Shown piece by piece: positions 21,078 through 28,480 of a DNA stretch of 64,000 nucleotides. This DNA is from CAVVNN01 sp963838035 (GTDB lineage: Bacteria > Actinomycetota > Thermoleophilia > Solirubrobacterales > 70-9), in assembly GCA_963838035.1 (NCBI GenBank), contig CAWIPM010000008.1, forward strand, positions 124,001-188,000, read 5' to 3'. A program made the position numbers and the translations under genes. Under the pieces are notes generated by a model. The model searched no databases, was not told where the DNA came from, and was given only the letters and a program-made list of their open reading frames with translations. Positions within the stretch are counted from its first letter, which is position 1. Every line of letters begins with the position of its first letter.

Positions 21078-22002
21078 TGCGCGCAAGGACAGACGCAGCA
21101 AGCGGGCCTGGGAGTTGGCTGGGCGGCAGCATGGGGTTGTGGCGCGGCGGCAGCTCGTGGCGCTGGGGTTCAACGCTCGGGAAATCGAGCACCGCGTAGG
21201 GCGAGGGCGACTGCATCTCGTGATGCGCGGCGTCTATGCCGTGGGGTGGCCGCGACTGACCACGAAGCGTCGCTGGATGGCGGCGGTGCTCGTATGTGGG
21301 GAGGGCGCGGCGCTGAGCCACCGCAGCGCCGCCGCGCTTTGGGGAATCGGAGGGGAGCGTCGAGGGAAGGTCGACGTCAGCGTCAGGCGCCGCTGCGAAC
21401 TGCGGCGGCCGGGGCTGTGGGTGCGGGGGCGTCCATCCCTCGCCGAGGAGGAGGTCGTGTTCCACGACGGCATCCCGGTGACCGACGTTGGGCGCACGCT
21501 GGTCGATCTGGCGACCGAACTCAACCCCCTGGACGTCGAGCGGGCCGTCAACGAGGCGGACAAACGGGGCCTGATCGATCCGGAGACGTTGCGGGCAGCA
21601 CTTGACCACTATGTGGGCGAGCCGGGGGCGCCACTCCTCCGCGAACTCCTGGACAAGCGCACCTTCCGCCTCTCTGATTCGGCTCTCGAGATCCTCTTCC
21701 GCCCGATCGCCGCGAGGGCAGGGCTGCCCCCTCCCCTCACCAAACAACGCGTCAACGACTTCGAGGTCGACTTCTTCTGGCCCGACCTGGGTCTGATCAT
21801 CGAGGCCGACGGGCTCCGCTACCACCGCACTCCAGCCACCCAGGCCCGCGACGCCCGCCGCGACCGCGCCCACACCCTCGCCGCGATGACCCCTATGCGC
21901 TTCACGCACTACGAGATTCGCCACGAACCCTCCCGAGTACGCGACGAGCTACGGCAGGTTGCCCGCGCCCTGGCGGGCGCCTCAGGGTCGGTGCGTCGCT
22001 AG
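21070..22002 (+). CDS. DUF559-domain protein with N-terminal winged-helix (AbiEi-like) domain
   Basis: A 310-residue protein. The N-terminal part (about 5-95) resembles the AbiEi antitoxin-type winged helix: GRQHGVVARRQLVALG, then VMRGVYAVG. The C-terminal part (about 215-305) is a DUF559/Vsr-like nuclease fold, with EVDFFWPDLGLIIEADG carrying the Asp and Glu-x-Asp residues and ARRDRA after it. Such proteins are frequent in Actinobacteria, often in several copies; their role is unproven, with nuclease or defence functions suggested. The gene lies opposite the methylmalonyl-CoA genes, and its stop shares a CTAG with the stop of the mutase gene. A GTG 9 bases earlier is an alternative start. 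Confidence 0.8.
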   Translation: MSDARKDRRSKRAWELAGRQHGVVARRQLVALGFNAREIEHRVGRGRLHLVMRGVYAVGWPRLTTKRRWMAAVLVCGEGAALSHRSAAALWGIGGERRGKVDVSVRRRCELRRPGLWVRGRPSLAEEEVVFHDGIPVTDVGRTLVDLATELNPLDVERAVNEADKRGLIDPETLRAALDHYVGEPGAPLLRELLDKRTFRLSDSALEILFRPIAARAGLPPPLTKQRVNDFEVDFFWPDLGLIIEADGLRYHRTPATQARDARRDRAHTLAAMTPMRFTHYEIRHEPSRVRDELRQVARALAGASGSVRR

Positions 22003-23645
22003 AAGAACGCGCCGCCGCGGTACTCGCCGAAGACGCCGCGCATCGCGCCGCAGACCTCGCCGATCGAGGCGTCGGCGGCGAGAGCGGCGCGGATCGGGTG
22101 CAGGAGGTTGCCGTCGCCGCGAGCGACGTCGCGCAGGGACGCCAGCTTCTCCTCCACGGCGGCCATCTCGCGGGACTCCTTGAAGGCCCTGAGCCGGGCG
22201 AGCTGGCGCTGCTCGGCCTCGGGGTCGACCCTGAGGATGTCGATGTCGTCGACCTGGTCGGTGACGTACTTGTTGACGCCGACGACGATGTCCTGGCCGG
22301 TCTTGTAGCGCTCGTGGTAGGAGAGCGCTGACTCCTCGATCTCGCGCTGCATGAACTCCAGCGCCTCGACCGACCCGCCCAGCTCTTCGACCTTCTCCAT
22401 CAGCTCCCAGGAGCGGGCCTCGATCTCGTCGGTCAGCGACTCGACGAAGTAGGAGCCCGCGAAGGGGTCGACGGTGTCGGCTGCGCCGGACTCGTGGGCG
22501 AGCACCTGCTGGGTGCGAAGGGCGATCCGCGCCGAGCGCTCGGTCGGCAGCGCCAGCGCCTCATCGAAGCCGTTGGTGTGGAGGCTCTGGGTGCCGCCGC
22601 AGACGGCGGCGAATCCCTGCAGGGCGACGCGGATGATGTTGACCTCGGGCTGTTGGGCCTGCAGCGTCACCCCCCCGGTCTGGGTGTGGAAGCGGATCTT
22701 CATCGAGTTGGGGTCCTTCGCCCCGAAGCGCTCCTCGACGATCCGCGCCCACATCCTCCGCACCGCGCGGAACTTGGCGATCTCCTGGAAGACATTGTTG
22801 TGGCCGTTGAAGAAGAAGGCGAGTCGGGGGGCGAACTCGTCGATCTTCAGCCCCCGCTCCAGCGCCGCCTCGACGTAGGCGATCGCGTTGGAGAGGGTGA
22901 ATGCGACCTCCTGCACGGCCGAGCAGCCCTTCTCGCGAATGTGGTACCCGGAGATCGAGATCGTGTTCCATTTCGGCACACGGTCCTGGCAGTACTCGAA
23001 GATGTCGGTGGTCAACCGCATCGTCGGCGCCGGCGGGTAGATGTAGTTGCCGCGCGCCATGTACTCCTTCAGCACGTCGTTCTGGACGGTGCCGCGCAGC
23101 TTCTGGGAGGGAACTCCCTGCTCCTCGCCGACCAGCTCGTAGAGGAGGAGGAGGATCGCCGCGGGGGCGTTGATCGTCATCGAGGTGGAGACACCGTCGA
23201 GTGGGATCTCCTCGAAGCAGATCCGCATGTCCTCGATCGTGTCGATCGGGACCCCGGTGCGGCCGACCTCACCGCTGCAGAGCGGGTCGTCGGAGTCGCG
23301 GCCGAGCTGGGTCGGCAGGTCGAAGGCCATCGAGAGGCCGGTGGAGCCGTGCTCGATCAGGTAGCGGTAGCGCTCGTTGGTGTCCTCGGGAGTTGCGAAG
23401 CCGGCGTACTGGCGCATCGTCCAGAGCCGGTCGCGGTACATGCCCTCGTGGATGCCACGGGTGAAGGGGGGCTTTCCCGGCTCGCCGAGGCGCTCCTGCA
23501 GGCCGGGGGCGACGTCGTCGGAGGTGTAGAGGCGCTCGATCTCGATGCCGGAGTCGGTGAAGACGCGCTCGTCCTCGGCCCCGAGCAACGGCGCGATCGT
23601 GCGGTGAGCCTCCTCCGCGGAGGGCCTGTCGTTCTCGCTCGCCAT
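21999..23645 (-). CDS. Methylmalonyl-CoA mutase, large (alpha) subunit
   Basis: Adenosylcobalamin-dependent mutase converting methylmalonyl-CoA to succinyl-CoA; 548 residues, consisting of the TIM-barrel substrate domain only. Family phrases include YAGFATPEDTNERY, FDLPTQLGRDSD, SISGYHIREKG and CGGTQSLHTNGFDEAL. No C-terminal B12 domain (DxHxxG) is present, so a separate small subunit is required, as in the archaeal-type two-subunit enzyme; it is not encoded in this window. TATCCT lies 7 bases before the ATG (23653-23658) without a Shine-Dalgarno site. Works with the carboxylase encoded at 19132-20700 in propionate use. Confidence 0.95.
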   Translation of the reverse strand: MASENDRPSAEEAHRTIAPLLGAEDERVFTDSGIEIERLYTSDDVAPGLQERLGEPGKPPFTRGIHEGMYRDRLWTMRQYAGFATPEDTNERYRYLIEHGSTGLSMAFDLPTQLGRDSDDPLCSGEVGRTGVPIDTIEDMRICFEEIPLDGVSTSMTINAPAAILLLLYELVGEEQGVPSQKLRGTVQNDVLKEYMARGNYIYPPAPTMRLTTDIFEYCQDRVPKWNTISISGYHIREKGCSAVQEVAFTLSNAIAYVEAALERGLKIDEFAPRLAFFFNGHNNVFQEIAKFRAVRRMWARIVEERFGAKDPNSMKIRFHTQTGGVTLQAQQPEVNIIRVALQGFAAVCGGTQSLHTNGFDEALALPTERSARIALRTQQVLAHESGAADTVDPFAGSYFVESLTDEIEARSWELMEKVEELGGSVEALEFMQREIEESALSYHERYKTGQDIVVGVNKYVTDQVDDIDILRVDPEAEQRQLARLRAFKESREMAAVEEKLASLRDVARGDGNLLHPIRAALAADASIGEVCGAMRGVFGEYRGGAFF

Positions 23646-23750
23646 CCCGAGGAGGATATTGGGGGCCGCCTATCCGTGGTTTCCCCGGATCGGCGCACCG
23701 CGATATCCCGCCGACATGCCCCCCACCGGAACAAATTCCCCAATAGTGGG

Positions 23751-23779
23751 TTGTGACATGAGCATGCCGAGAATATTCT
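23751..23779 (+). promoter_or_regulatory. Promoter of the HtaA-domain gene
   Basis: TTGTGA (23751-23756) and TATTCT (23774-23779) are separated by 17 bases. Transcription would start near 23786, leaving a leader of about 64 bases that contains the GAGGAG site at 23838-23843, 6 bases before the ATG. The remaining part of 23646-23750 shows no gene. Confidence 0.55.
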
Positions 23780-23849
23780 TGGCAGCAAGTCAACTTGCCG
23801 TAAGTCGCAACCAGGCAGCAGGGGGCGGCAACAAACTGAGGAGCAAGAT

Positions 23850-25130
23850 ATGACCGATGCAACCCAGGCACGAATGAGCCGAGGGATGATGCTGCCAGTG
23901 GGAATTCTGGTTGCCGCGCTGTTCGCGCTGCTTGCATTCGCTCCCCTCGCCTCCGCCTCTTCCGACCCGCTTGGCAGCGGCACGACCACCATCAACCTCA
24001 ACAAGGGTTTCTTCAAGAAGCTGAAGAAGAGCGACGTCAAGGTGCTGAAGGTGAGTCCCGGGACGGTGAAGAGCCGCAACGTGACTCTCCCGGTCAGCGG
24101 CGGATCGCTCGACCCCGCCACTGGTCAGGGAACCGTCAACAACAGCGGCGGGATCAAGTTCAAGCACGGCAAGAAGACCGCTGTGCTGAAGAACTTCGTC
24201 CTCGACACGACCAAGAAGTCGCTGTCGGCAAAGTTGGGCAAGAAGAACCTCAAGGTCGCCTCGGTCGCGGGGATCTCGTTCACCCGTGAAGGCTTCGGCA
24301 CCAACGTCAAGATCGGCAAGCTGAAGCTGACCAGCAAGGCCGCCAAGGAACTCAACAAGAAGCTCGGGTTCAACTCGAAGAGCGGCAAGAAGAGCAAGCG
24401 CGCTTCGGCGAGCAGCAAGGACAGCTCCTCCCAGGGCCCGTTCAAGGCCAACCAGTTGATGGGCGGCTCTACCAACGCGACTCAGCCGGCGGAAGTGGCT
24501 GTGGTGGCGAGCGGTGATGCATCCCTCGCGCTCAGCGCCTCGGCTCTGCAGAAGCTCGGCCATGTCGGCACCCCGCCGTACCCGGAAGGGTTCAGCCCGG
24601 TCGCGGTCGCCCTCGCGCCGGTTCCGCCGACGAGCATCGTCAGCGTCGGGCCTCCACCGACTGTGGCCTTCCCGATCAGCGGCGGCACGATCGCGCCGGA
24701 CGCATCGGCGGGAACGGTCCAGACCAGCGGCGGCCTGAAACTGGTCCAGAACCTGGAAGAAGTCACCGCCGAAGAAGGGAACATCACCACGCTGACGATG
24801 GGCAACATCTTCGTCGACATGTCGACGAAGCAGGCGACGGTGGAAGTGACCATCGAAAACCCGAAAAACGCGAAAGCCAACCTGGGCAACCTGGGTCGCG
24901 TTTCGATCGCCGACATCAACCTGGCCGGTGCGACGATCTCCTCCGACCCGACCAATCACACGGTCACGGTGCTCAACGCCTCCGCGACGCTGCAGGCGGT
25001 GACGGCGGAAACGCTGAACGCGGTGTTCATCGAAGGACTGGAAAAAGCCAACCCGGCATTCGAAGGACAGGAAAAGTTCGCCGGCGGAGATCCCATCGGG
25101 ACCTTCTCCTTCACGGCGCAGACGCAGTAA
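23850..25130 (+). CDS. Secreted protein with two HtaA-type domains
   Basis: Exported protein of 426 residues. Signal peptide with a hydrophobic core at about 14-36. Two related beta-rich modules follow: the first around 45-185 has LPVSGGSLDPATGQGTVNNS, the second around 245-420 has FPISGGTIAPDASAGTVQTS, joined by a Lys/Ser-rich linker (about 170-200). This repeated 'GG-x-G-T-V-x-x-SGG' signature is that of HtaA domains, which bind haem in corynebacterial HtaA; haem binding here is not proven, and Thermoleophilia carry many such domains of unknown role. GAGGAG before the ATG fixes the start. The C-terminal half uses GAA for Glu much more often than its neighbours. Confidence 0.75.
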   Translation: MTDATQARMSRGMMLPVGILVAALFALLAFAPLASASSDPLGSGTTTINLNKGFFKKLKKSDVKVLKVSPGTVKSRNVTLPVSGGSLDPATGQGTVNNSGGIKFKHGKKTAVLKNFVLDTTKKSLSAKLGKKNLKVASVAGISFTREGFGTNVKIGKLKLTSKAAKELNKKLGFNSKSGKKSKRASASSKDSSSQGPFKANQLMGGSTNATQPAEVAVVASGDASLALSASALQKLGHVGTPPYPEGFSPVAVALAPVPPTSIVSVGPPPTVAFPISGGTIAPDASAGTVQTSGGLKLVQNLEEVTAEEGNITTLTMGNIFVDMSTKQATVEVTIENPKNAKANLGNLGRVSIADINLAGATISSDPTNHTVTVLNASATLQAVTAETLNAVFIEGLEKANPAFEGQEKFAGGDPIGTFSFTAQTQ

Positions 25131-25150
25131 CAGCTCGCACTGAATCACTG

Positions 25151-25183
25151 AAAGGGGCGGCCATCGGGTCGCCCCTTTCTTTG
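25151..25183 (+). terminator. Intrinsic terminator of the HtaA gene
   Basis: AAAGGGGCG (25151-25159) pairs with CGCCCCTTT (25170-25178), 10-base loop, followed by CTTTG. On the minus strand the stem also ends in TTT, so it may act in both directions for the convergent intein-bearing gene. Confidence 0.85.
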
Positions 25184-25191
25184 CCCGCCTG

Positions 25192-27612
25192 CTAGTCCGA
25201 GGCGCCGACCAGGCGCTCGACGCCGGTCTGCTCGATCGTCTTGCGAAGTCCCTCGCGAAGCTCGACATGCGGTTCCCAGCCGAGCAGGTCGCGGGCGCGG
25301 CCGATGTCGGGCCGGCGCTGCTTCGGGTCGTCGACCGGCAGCGGCTCGTGGACGATCTCCGAGCGCGACTCGGTCACCTCGATCACGGCCCTGGCCAGCT
25401 CCAGGAGGGTGAACTCGTTCGGGTTGCCGATGTTGACCGGCGAGTGAGCGTCGGACTCGGCGAGGGCGACGATGCCGCGGATCAGGTCGTCGACGTAGCA
25501 GAAGCTGCGGGTCTGGCCGCCGTCGCCGAACACGGTCAGCGACCGGTCCTGGAGCGCCTGGCGCAGGAAGGTCGGGATCGCCCGCCCGTCGTGCGCCCGC
25601 ATCCGTGGGCCGTAGGTGTTCGCCGCCACAACGCCGGTCCCAGCCCAGAAATTTTCAAGACCGGGAACGGAAAAGTCGAAGACGAGCTCTGTCGCGGGAA
25701 CCTCCTCGACCTTCTTGACAGGCGCCCAGACCAGATCGCCATGGCGACGCGCTTGGAGTTTCTGCCCGACTCCCCGGTCCCACTTGAGCGGGCTCCATGG
25801 CGAAACACCCTGGAGGGTCAGACGCCAAAATGGATACCGTCGGCCGCCGGTTCGCTGTTTGAAGGTGGTCTCGTAGCGGCCGACGCTGGGCGCCAGGCCA
25901 AACCTGGCAAATGCGACAACAAGATCATCCTTGAGCTCGCAGTGCACGGTCGAGAACTCATGGATCGTCGCTTTCTCGAGCTTCCGGCCGGAGTGGACTC
26001 CATCCCCCTCGCGATAACCCTCGATGAACCACTTGATGCGACTCAGTGGGAGTCCGAGAACCCAACCCGGAATCCGCTTCCTGTTTCGATCGAAGCCGAG
26101 GAAATCCCAGAGGCGAAGAAGTAGCTTGGAGTGGACGTAGATCGCCGCGGCGCGGTCCTCGCTCGCCTTCCCCCAAGTCACGTGCAGTCCGAAGGATCTC
26201 TCGATCACCTCGGCAGCCCGCTCAAGCAACTCGCGCTCACAGCTGATCGTGATGAAGGCGTTCTTGCCTTTCTCGTACATGCAGCCCTCGGCGATGTAGA
26301 GGCCTAGCAACCAGAGGAGCTCATCGGTGATCTCGATCTGTGCCGGAATCGCGGCTTGGCGCCCCGCGGCGCGAGCTCTCACCAGCGCGCCGGTGGGCAC
26401 GCTGTCACCGAGGCGCCAGAGAACCGGGAGCATCACGCGATCCGTATCTCGCATCTGGATGATCTGCTTCCAGATTCCATTTCTCCAGACCCGGCCTTCG
26501 CCCGGCTTCAGCTTCGCCAGCAGCCCGAAGACATCGAAGCGGCGCTCCCAGACCTTCGCTCCCAGGCCTGGGTACTCCGCATAGAGGTCGAGTGGGTCGT
26601 TCTCGGCCCAGCGCCAGACCTCGATCATCGAGACCAGCGTGCGATCTCGCTCTGGGACCTCGACTCGCCCGGCGATCGCGATCCGATCGCCGATCTCGAG
26701 GTCGTTGACCGGCTTCGGGGTCGGCTCCCCGTCCGGACCCTCGACAAAGAGGGAGTGATCCCCGGTAACCCTGACGGAGCGTCCGTACATGGTCGTCACC
26801 TCGAAGCACTTCTGCTCGGTCGGATGGCCGATGAAGCCGGTCGGCTCCGCGGCGACCATCCGACCTCCCTCCGCAAAGGAGGGGACCGAGAAGCCGTCAA
26901 CCGGGAACTCCAGGGCGGCAGACGGACGGTCCTCCAGCATGGCCGCTACCCCGCCCCCCACAGGCGCCGGCGACTTGGCATACGCGGCGAGACTCGTGTA
27001 GCTGGCCAAGCGCGCTGACAGCTCTCCCGCCGTGCAGCGCTGCAGTTCCCGCCCGTCGTCGAAGAGGATCTGCTCGTCGGCCAGCACTGAGTTGAAGATC
27101 CGCACGATCGCCGTGTCCACGCCCTGCTGGCGGTGGTAGGCCATGGTCAGAGCCTCGGCGTAGCGCTTCGCCTCGTCGTAGACGCCGCGCGGTCCGATCG
27201 GGTTGACGTGGCCCCAGTAGTCCTCGGTCTGGGGGTGCACCTCGGGGTCTCCGTAGACCTCAGACGTCGAGGCGATCAGGAAGCGGGCGCGCTTGAACTT
27301 GGCCACCCCGAGCATGTGGTGGGTGCCGTGCGAGCCGACTTTGAGCGTGTGCAGCGGCAGCCGCAGGTAATCGATCGGGCTCGCCGGCGAGGCGAGGTGG
27401 TAGACGAAGTCGACGTCCTCGGGCACGTCGACATGGGAGGTGATGTCGACGTTTCGGAACTCGAAGGCGGGGTCGCGGATGTGCTCGATGTTCTGCAGCG
27501 AGCCGGTCTCGAGGTTGTCGAGGCAGATCACCCGGTGCCCCTGCCCAAGCAGGTGCTCGCAGAGGTGTGAGCCGAGGAAGCCGGCCCCGCCGGTGACCAC
27601 GCAGGTGCCCAT
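25192..27612 (-). CDS. UDP-glucuronate decarboxylase (UXS-type SDR) interrupted by an intein
   Basis: The 806-codon frame encodes a 315-residue extended SDR split by a 491-residue intein. The exteins (1-174 and 666-806) carry TGGAGFLGSH, HLASPASP, TSEVYGDPEVHPQ, Tyr145/Lys149 of YDEAKR and GDGGQTRSFCYVDD, the pattern of UDP-xylose synthase: UDP-glucuronate to UDP-xylose plus CO2 for cell-surface glycans. The intein sits in the conserved motif RIFN/TYGPRM, shortly after the catalytic YxxxK, so the enzyme must be inactive until splicing. TAGCAT lies 9 bases before the ATG (27622-27627), suggesting a leaderless mRNA. UXS versus a closely related dehydratase is the main uncertainty. Confidence 0.9.
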   Translation of the reverse strand: MGTCVVTGGAGFLGSHLCEHLLGQGHRVICLDNLETGSLQNIEHIRDPAFEFRNVDITSHVDVPEDVDFVYHLASPASPIDYLRLPLHTLKVGSHGTHHMLGVAKFKRARFLIASTSEVYGDPEVHPQTEDYWGHVNPIGPRGVYDEAKRYAEALTMAYHRQQGVDTAIVRIFNSVLADEQILFDDGRELQRCTAGELSARLASYTSLAAYAKSPAPVGGGVAAMLEDRPSAALEFPVDGFSVPSFAEGGRMVAAEPTGFIGHPTEQKCFEVTTMYGRSVRVTGDHSLFVEGPDGEPTPKPVNDLEIGDRIAIAGRVEVPERDRTLVSMIEVWRWAENDPLDLYAEYPGLGAKVWERRFDVFGLLAKLKPGEGRVWRNGIWKQIIQMRDTDRVMLPVLWRLGDSVPTGALVRARAAGRQAAIPAQIEITDELLWLLGLYIAEGCMYEKGKNAFITISCERELLERAAEVIERSFGLHVTWGKASEDRAAAIYVHSKLLLRLWDFLGFDRNRKRIPGWVLGLPLSRIKWFIEGYREGDGVHSGRKLEKATIHEFSTVHCELKDDLVVAFARFGLAPSVGRYETTFKQRTGGRRYPFWRLTLQGVSPWSPLKWDRGVGQKLQARRHGDLVWAPVKKVEEVPATELVFDFSVPGLENFWAGTGVVAANTYGPRMRAHDGRAIPTFLRQALQDRSLTVFGDGGQTRSFCYVDDLIRGIVALAESDAHSPVNIGNPNEFTLLELARAVIEVTESRSEIVHEPLPVDDPKQRRPDIGRARDLLGWEPHVELREGLRKTIEQTGVERLVGASD
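25618..27090 (-). mobile_element. Intein with LAGLIDADG homing endonuclease domain
   Basis: 491 residues, precursor residues 175-665. Block A: Ser1 in SVLADEQILF. Block B: VRVTGDHSLFV with Thr109 and His112. LAGLIDADG motifs: LLGLYIAEGC (261-270) and FIEGYREGDG (355-364), both with the acidic residue kept (Glu268; Asp363 or neighbour). Block F: ELVFDFSVPG; block G: GTGVVAAN, ending with Asn491, and Thr is the +1 residue. The splice therefore uses Ser1, Asn491 and Thr+1. The penultimate residue is Ala instead of the common His. The 30-70 region between blocks A and B is longer than minimal. Splicing and nuclease activity are predicted, not shown. Confidence 0.93.
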
Positions 27613-27723
27613 CGTCGGTCGATGCTACAGGTGCTCCCGCCCGCGCGCTGGGCGTGGCGGTTCATGCAATTTGCGGATTTCCGCCCCCCGAGAATCGTCC
27701 AGAAGGGGGGGAGGAGGACTACG

Positions 27724-27801
27724 GTGGAGCGAGCCTTCAGGGTCGAAGTGGCCACCCGGCACGGCGGCGGCCACTTCGCCCTGAGCGTGCAGCGCCCGTA
27801 G
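27724..27801 (+). CDS. Possible 25-residue small ORF
   Basis: GTG at 27724 opens a 25-codon frame (begins MERAFRVEV, ends ALSVQRP) preceded at 6 bases by AGGAGG within a longer purine run (27704-27717), one of the strongest ribosome-binding sequences of the window. It overlaps the inverted repeat at 27744-27778, and the intergenic setting (27613-27804) has no other coding candidate. It could be chance; no homologue known to me. Confidence 0.25.
   Translation: MERAFRVEVATRHGGGHFALSVQRP
27744..27778. terminator. 10-bp inverted repeat after the basic coiled-coil gene
   Basis: CGAAGTGGCC (27744-27753) and GGCCACTTCG (27769-27778), perfect, 15-base loop. It is 26 bases past the stop of the gene at 27805 on the minus strand, so it is probably its terminator, though no T run follows. 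Confidence 0.5.
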
Positions 27802-27804
27802 CGG

Positions 27805-28299
27805 CTAGCGCAACGCGGAGAGCTGCTCGGAGACCTGGTCGACCAGGTCCTGCGCGCGGGTCGCCCGCTCGTCGATCGCGCGGCGGACCCGCTGCTCGAC
27901 CTCGTCGCGGTTTCGCTTCAGCGTCGTCTCGACGGAGCGTTGGCGGCGCCGGGCCTCCCGCTCGACACGGTTCCGCGTCTTGCGGGCCTCTGTCGTCGCC
28001 CTGCGCCGGGCGGATGTGCCACGGCGCTCGGCTCGTTTCAGCGAGCGGCGGAGCTGGGTGCGGTAGGCGGTGATCTGTTTCTCGGCCGAGTTGCGCCCGC
28101 TCCAGGGCTCGACAAGGTCGGAGAGGCGGTCGGTGACGCTCAGGACTGCGCCGACAGGGAGGTCGACGACGGTCTCGGCAACCGACTGGACCTGGTTCTT
28201 CTCGGTCGCCGTGGCCTTGGCGGCGGGGCGTTTGGCGGCGCCGTTCGTGCGCTTCTTCGCCTGAGTCTTGGTCTTGGTGCCGTTGCTCTGGGTTGCCAT
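27805..28299 (-). CDS. Basic coiled-coil protein with histone-like Lys/Ala tail
   Basis: A 164-residue protein of unknown function. Residues 1-40 are a low-complexity Lys/Ala/Thr-rich tail resembling histone H1 or the tails of actinobacterial nucleoid proteins. Residues 40-75 (AETVVDLPVGAVLSVTDRLSDLVEPW) are more hydrophobic, and 85-164 is an extremely Arg/Glu-rich helix with heptad character, likely a coiled coil. It may bind DNA or another polyanion, or act as a phasin-like scaffold. ATG 28299 is preferred to an in-frame start 26 codons upstream inside the promoter. Two LexA-type boxes overlap its promoter (28372-28399), pointing to DNA-damage control. It is not a recognised family member. 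Confidence 0.7.
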   Translation of the reverse strand: MATQSNGTKTKTQAKKRTNGAAKRPAAKATATEKNQVQSVAETVVDLPVGAVLSVTDRLSDLVEPWSGRNSAEKQITAYRTQLRRSLKRAERRGTSARRRATTEARKTRNRVEREARRRQRSVETTLKRNRDEVEQRVRRAIDERATRAQDLVDQVSEQLSALR

Positions 28300-28355
28300 C
28301 TTGATCTCAACCCCTTCTGGTGGGTTTGGGTTTGCCTGCCTCGAGGACGTGTGCG

Positions 28356-28361
28356 AGTGTA
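28356..28361 (-). promoter_or_regulatory. -10 element TACACT of the basic coiled-coil gene
   Basis: TACACT on the minus strand, with the -35 position falling inside the LexA-type boxes just upstream. Transcription would start near 28349, giving a leader of about 50 bases with GGGG-type purines before the ATG at 28299. Confidence 0.45.
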
Positions 28362-28371
28362 ACAGGAATAC

Positions 28372-28399
28372 GAACACACGTTCTTAGGAACACACGTTC
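28372..28399. promoter_or_regulatory. Two tandem LexA (SOS)-type operators
   Basis: GAACACACGTTC occurs twice (28372-28383 and 28388-28399), 16 bases apart. Each is the palindrome GAAC-N4-GTTC, the core of the Gram-positive/actinobacterial LexA box (CGAAC-N4-GTTCG). They sit over the -35 region of the basic coiled-coil gene, where LexA would block RNA polymerase. Confidence 0.65.
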
Positions 28400-28428
28400 T
28401 ACCCCCGTCGACGGGAATTGGTTACAAG

Positions 28429-28477
28429 GTCGACGGGCCGCAGCGGGATATACCGACCCGCTTCACGGCCGGTCGAC
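28429..28477. terminator. Long imperfect hairpin after the IMPase-family gene
   Basis: GTCGAC...GTCGAC, GGCC...GGCC and AGCGGG...CCCGCT nest to a stem of about 16 pairs with small internal loops, directly after the stop of the gene at 28481 (minus strand). The 9-mer GTCGACGGG occurs at 28407, 28429 and 28472. No T run. Confidence 0.4.
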
Positions 28478-28480
28478 GGG

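Noticed and set aside
28400..28480. Three copies of GTCGACGGG as a possible CRISPR-like or regulatory repeat
   Set aside because: Spacing is irregular (22 and 43 bases) and two copies are explained by the nested hairpin after the IMPase-family gene.
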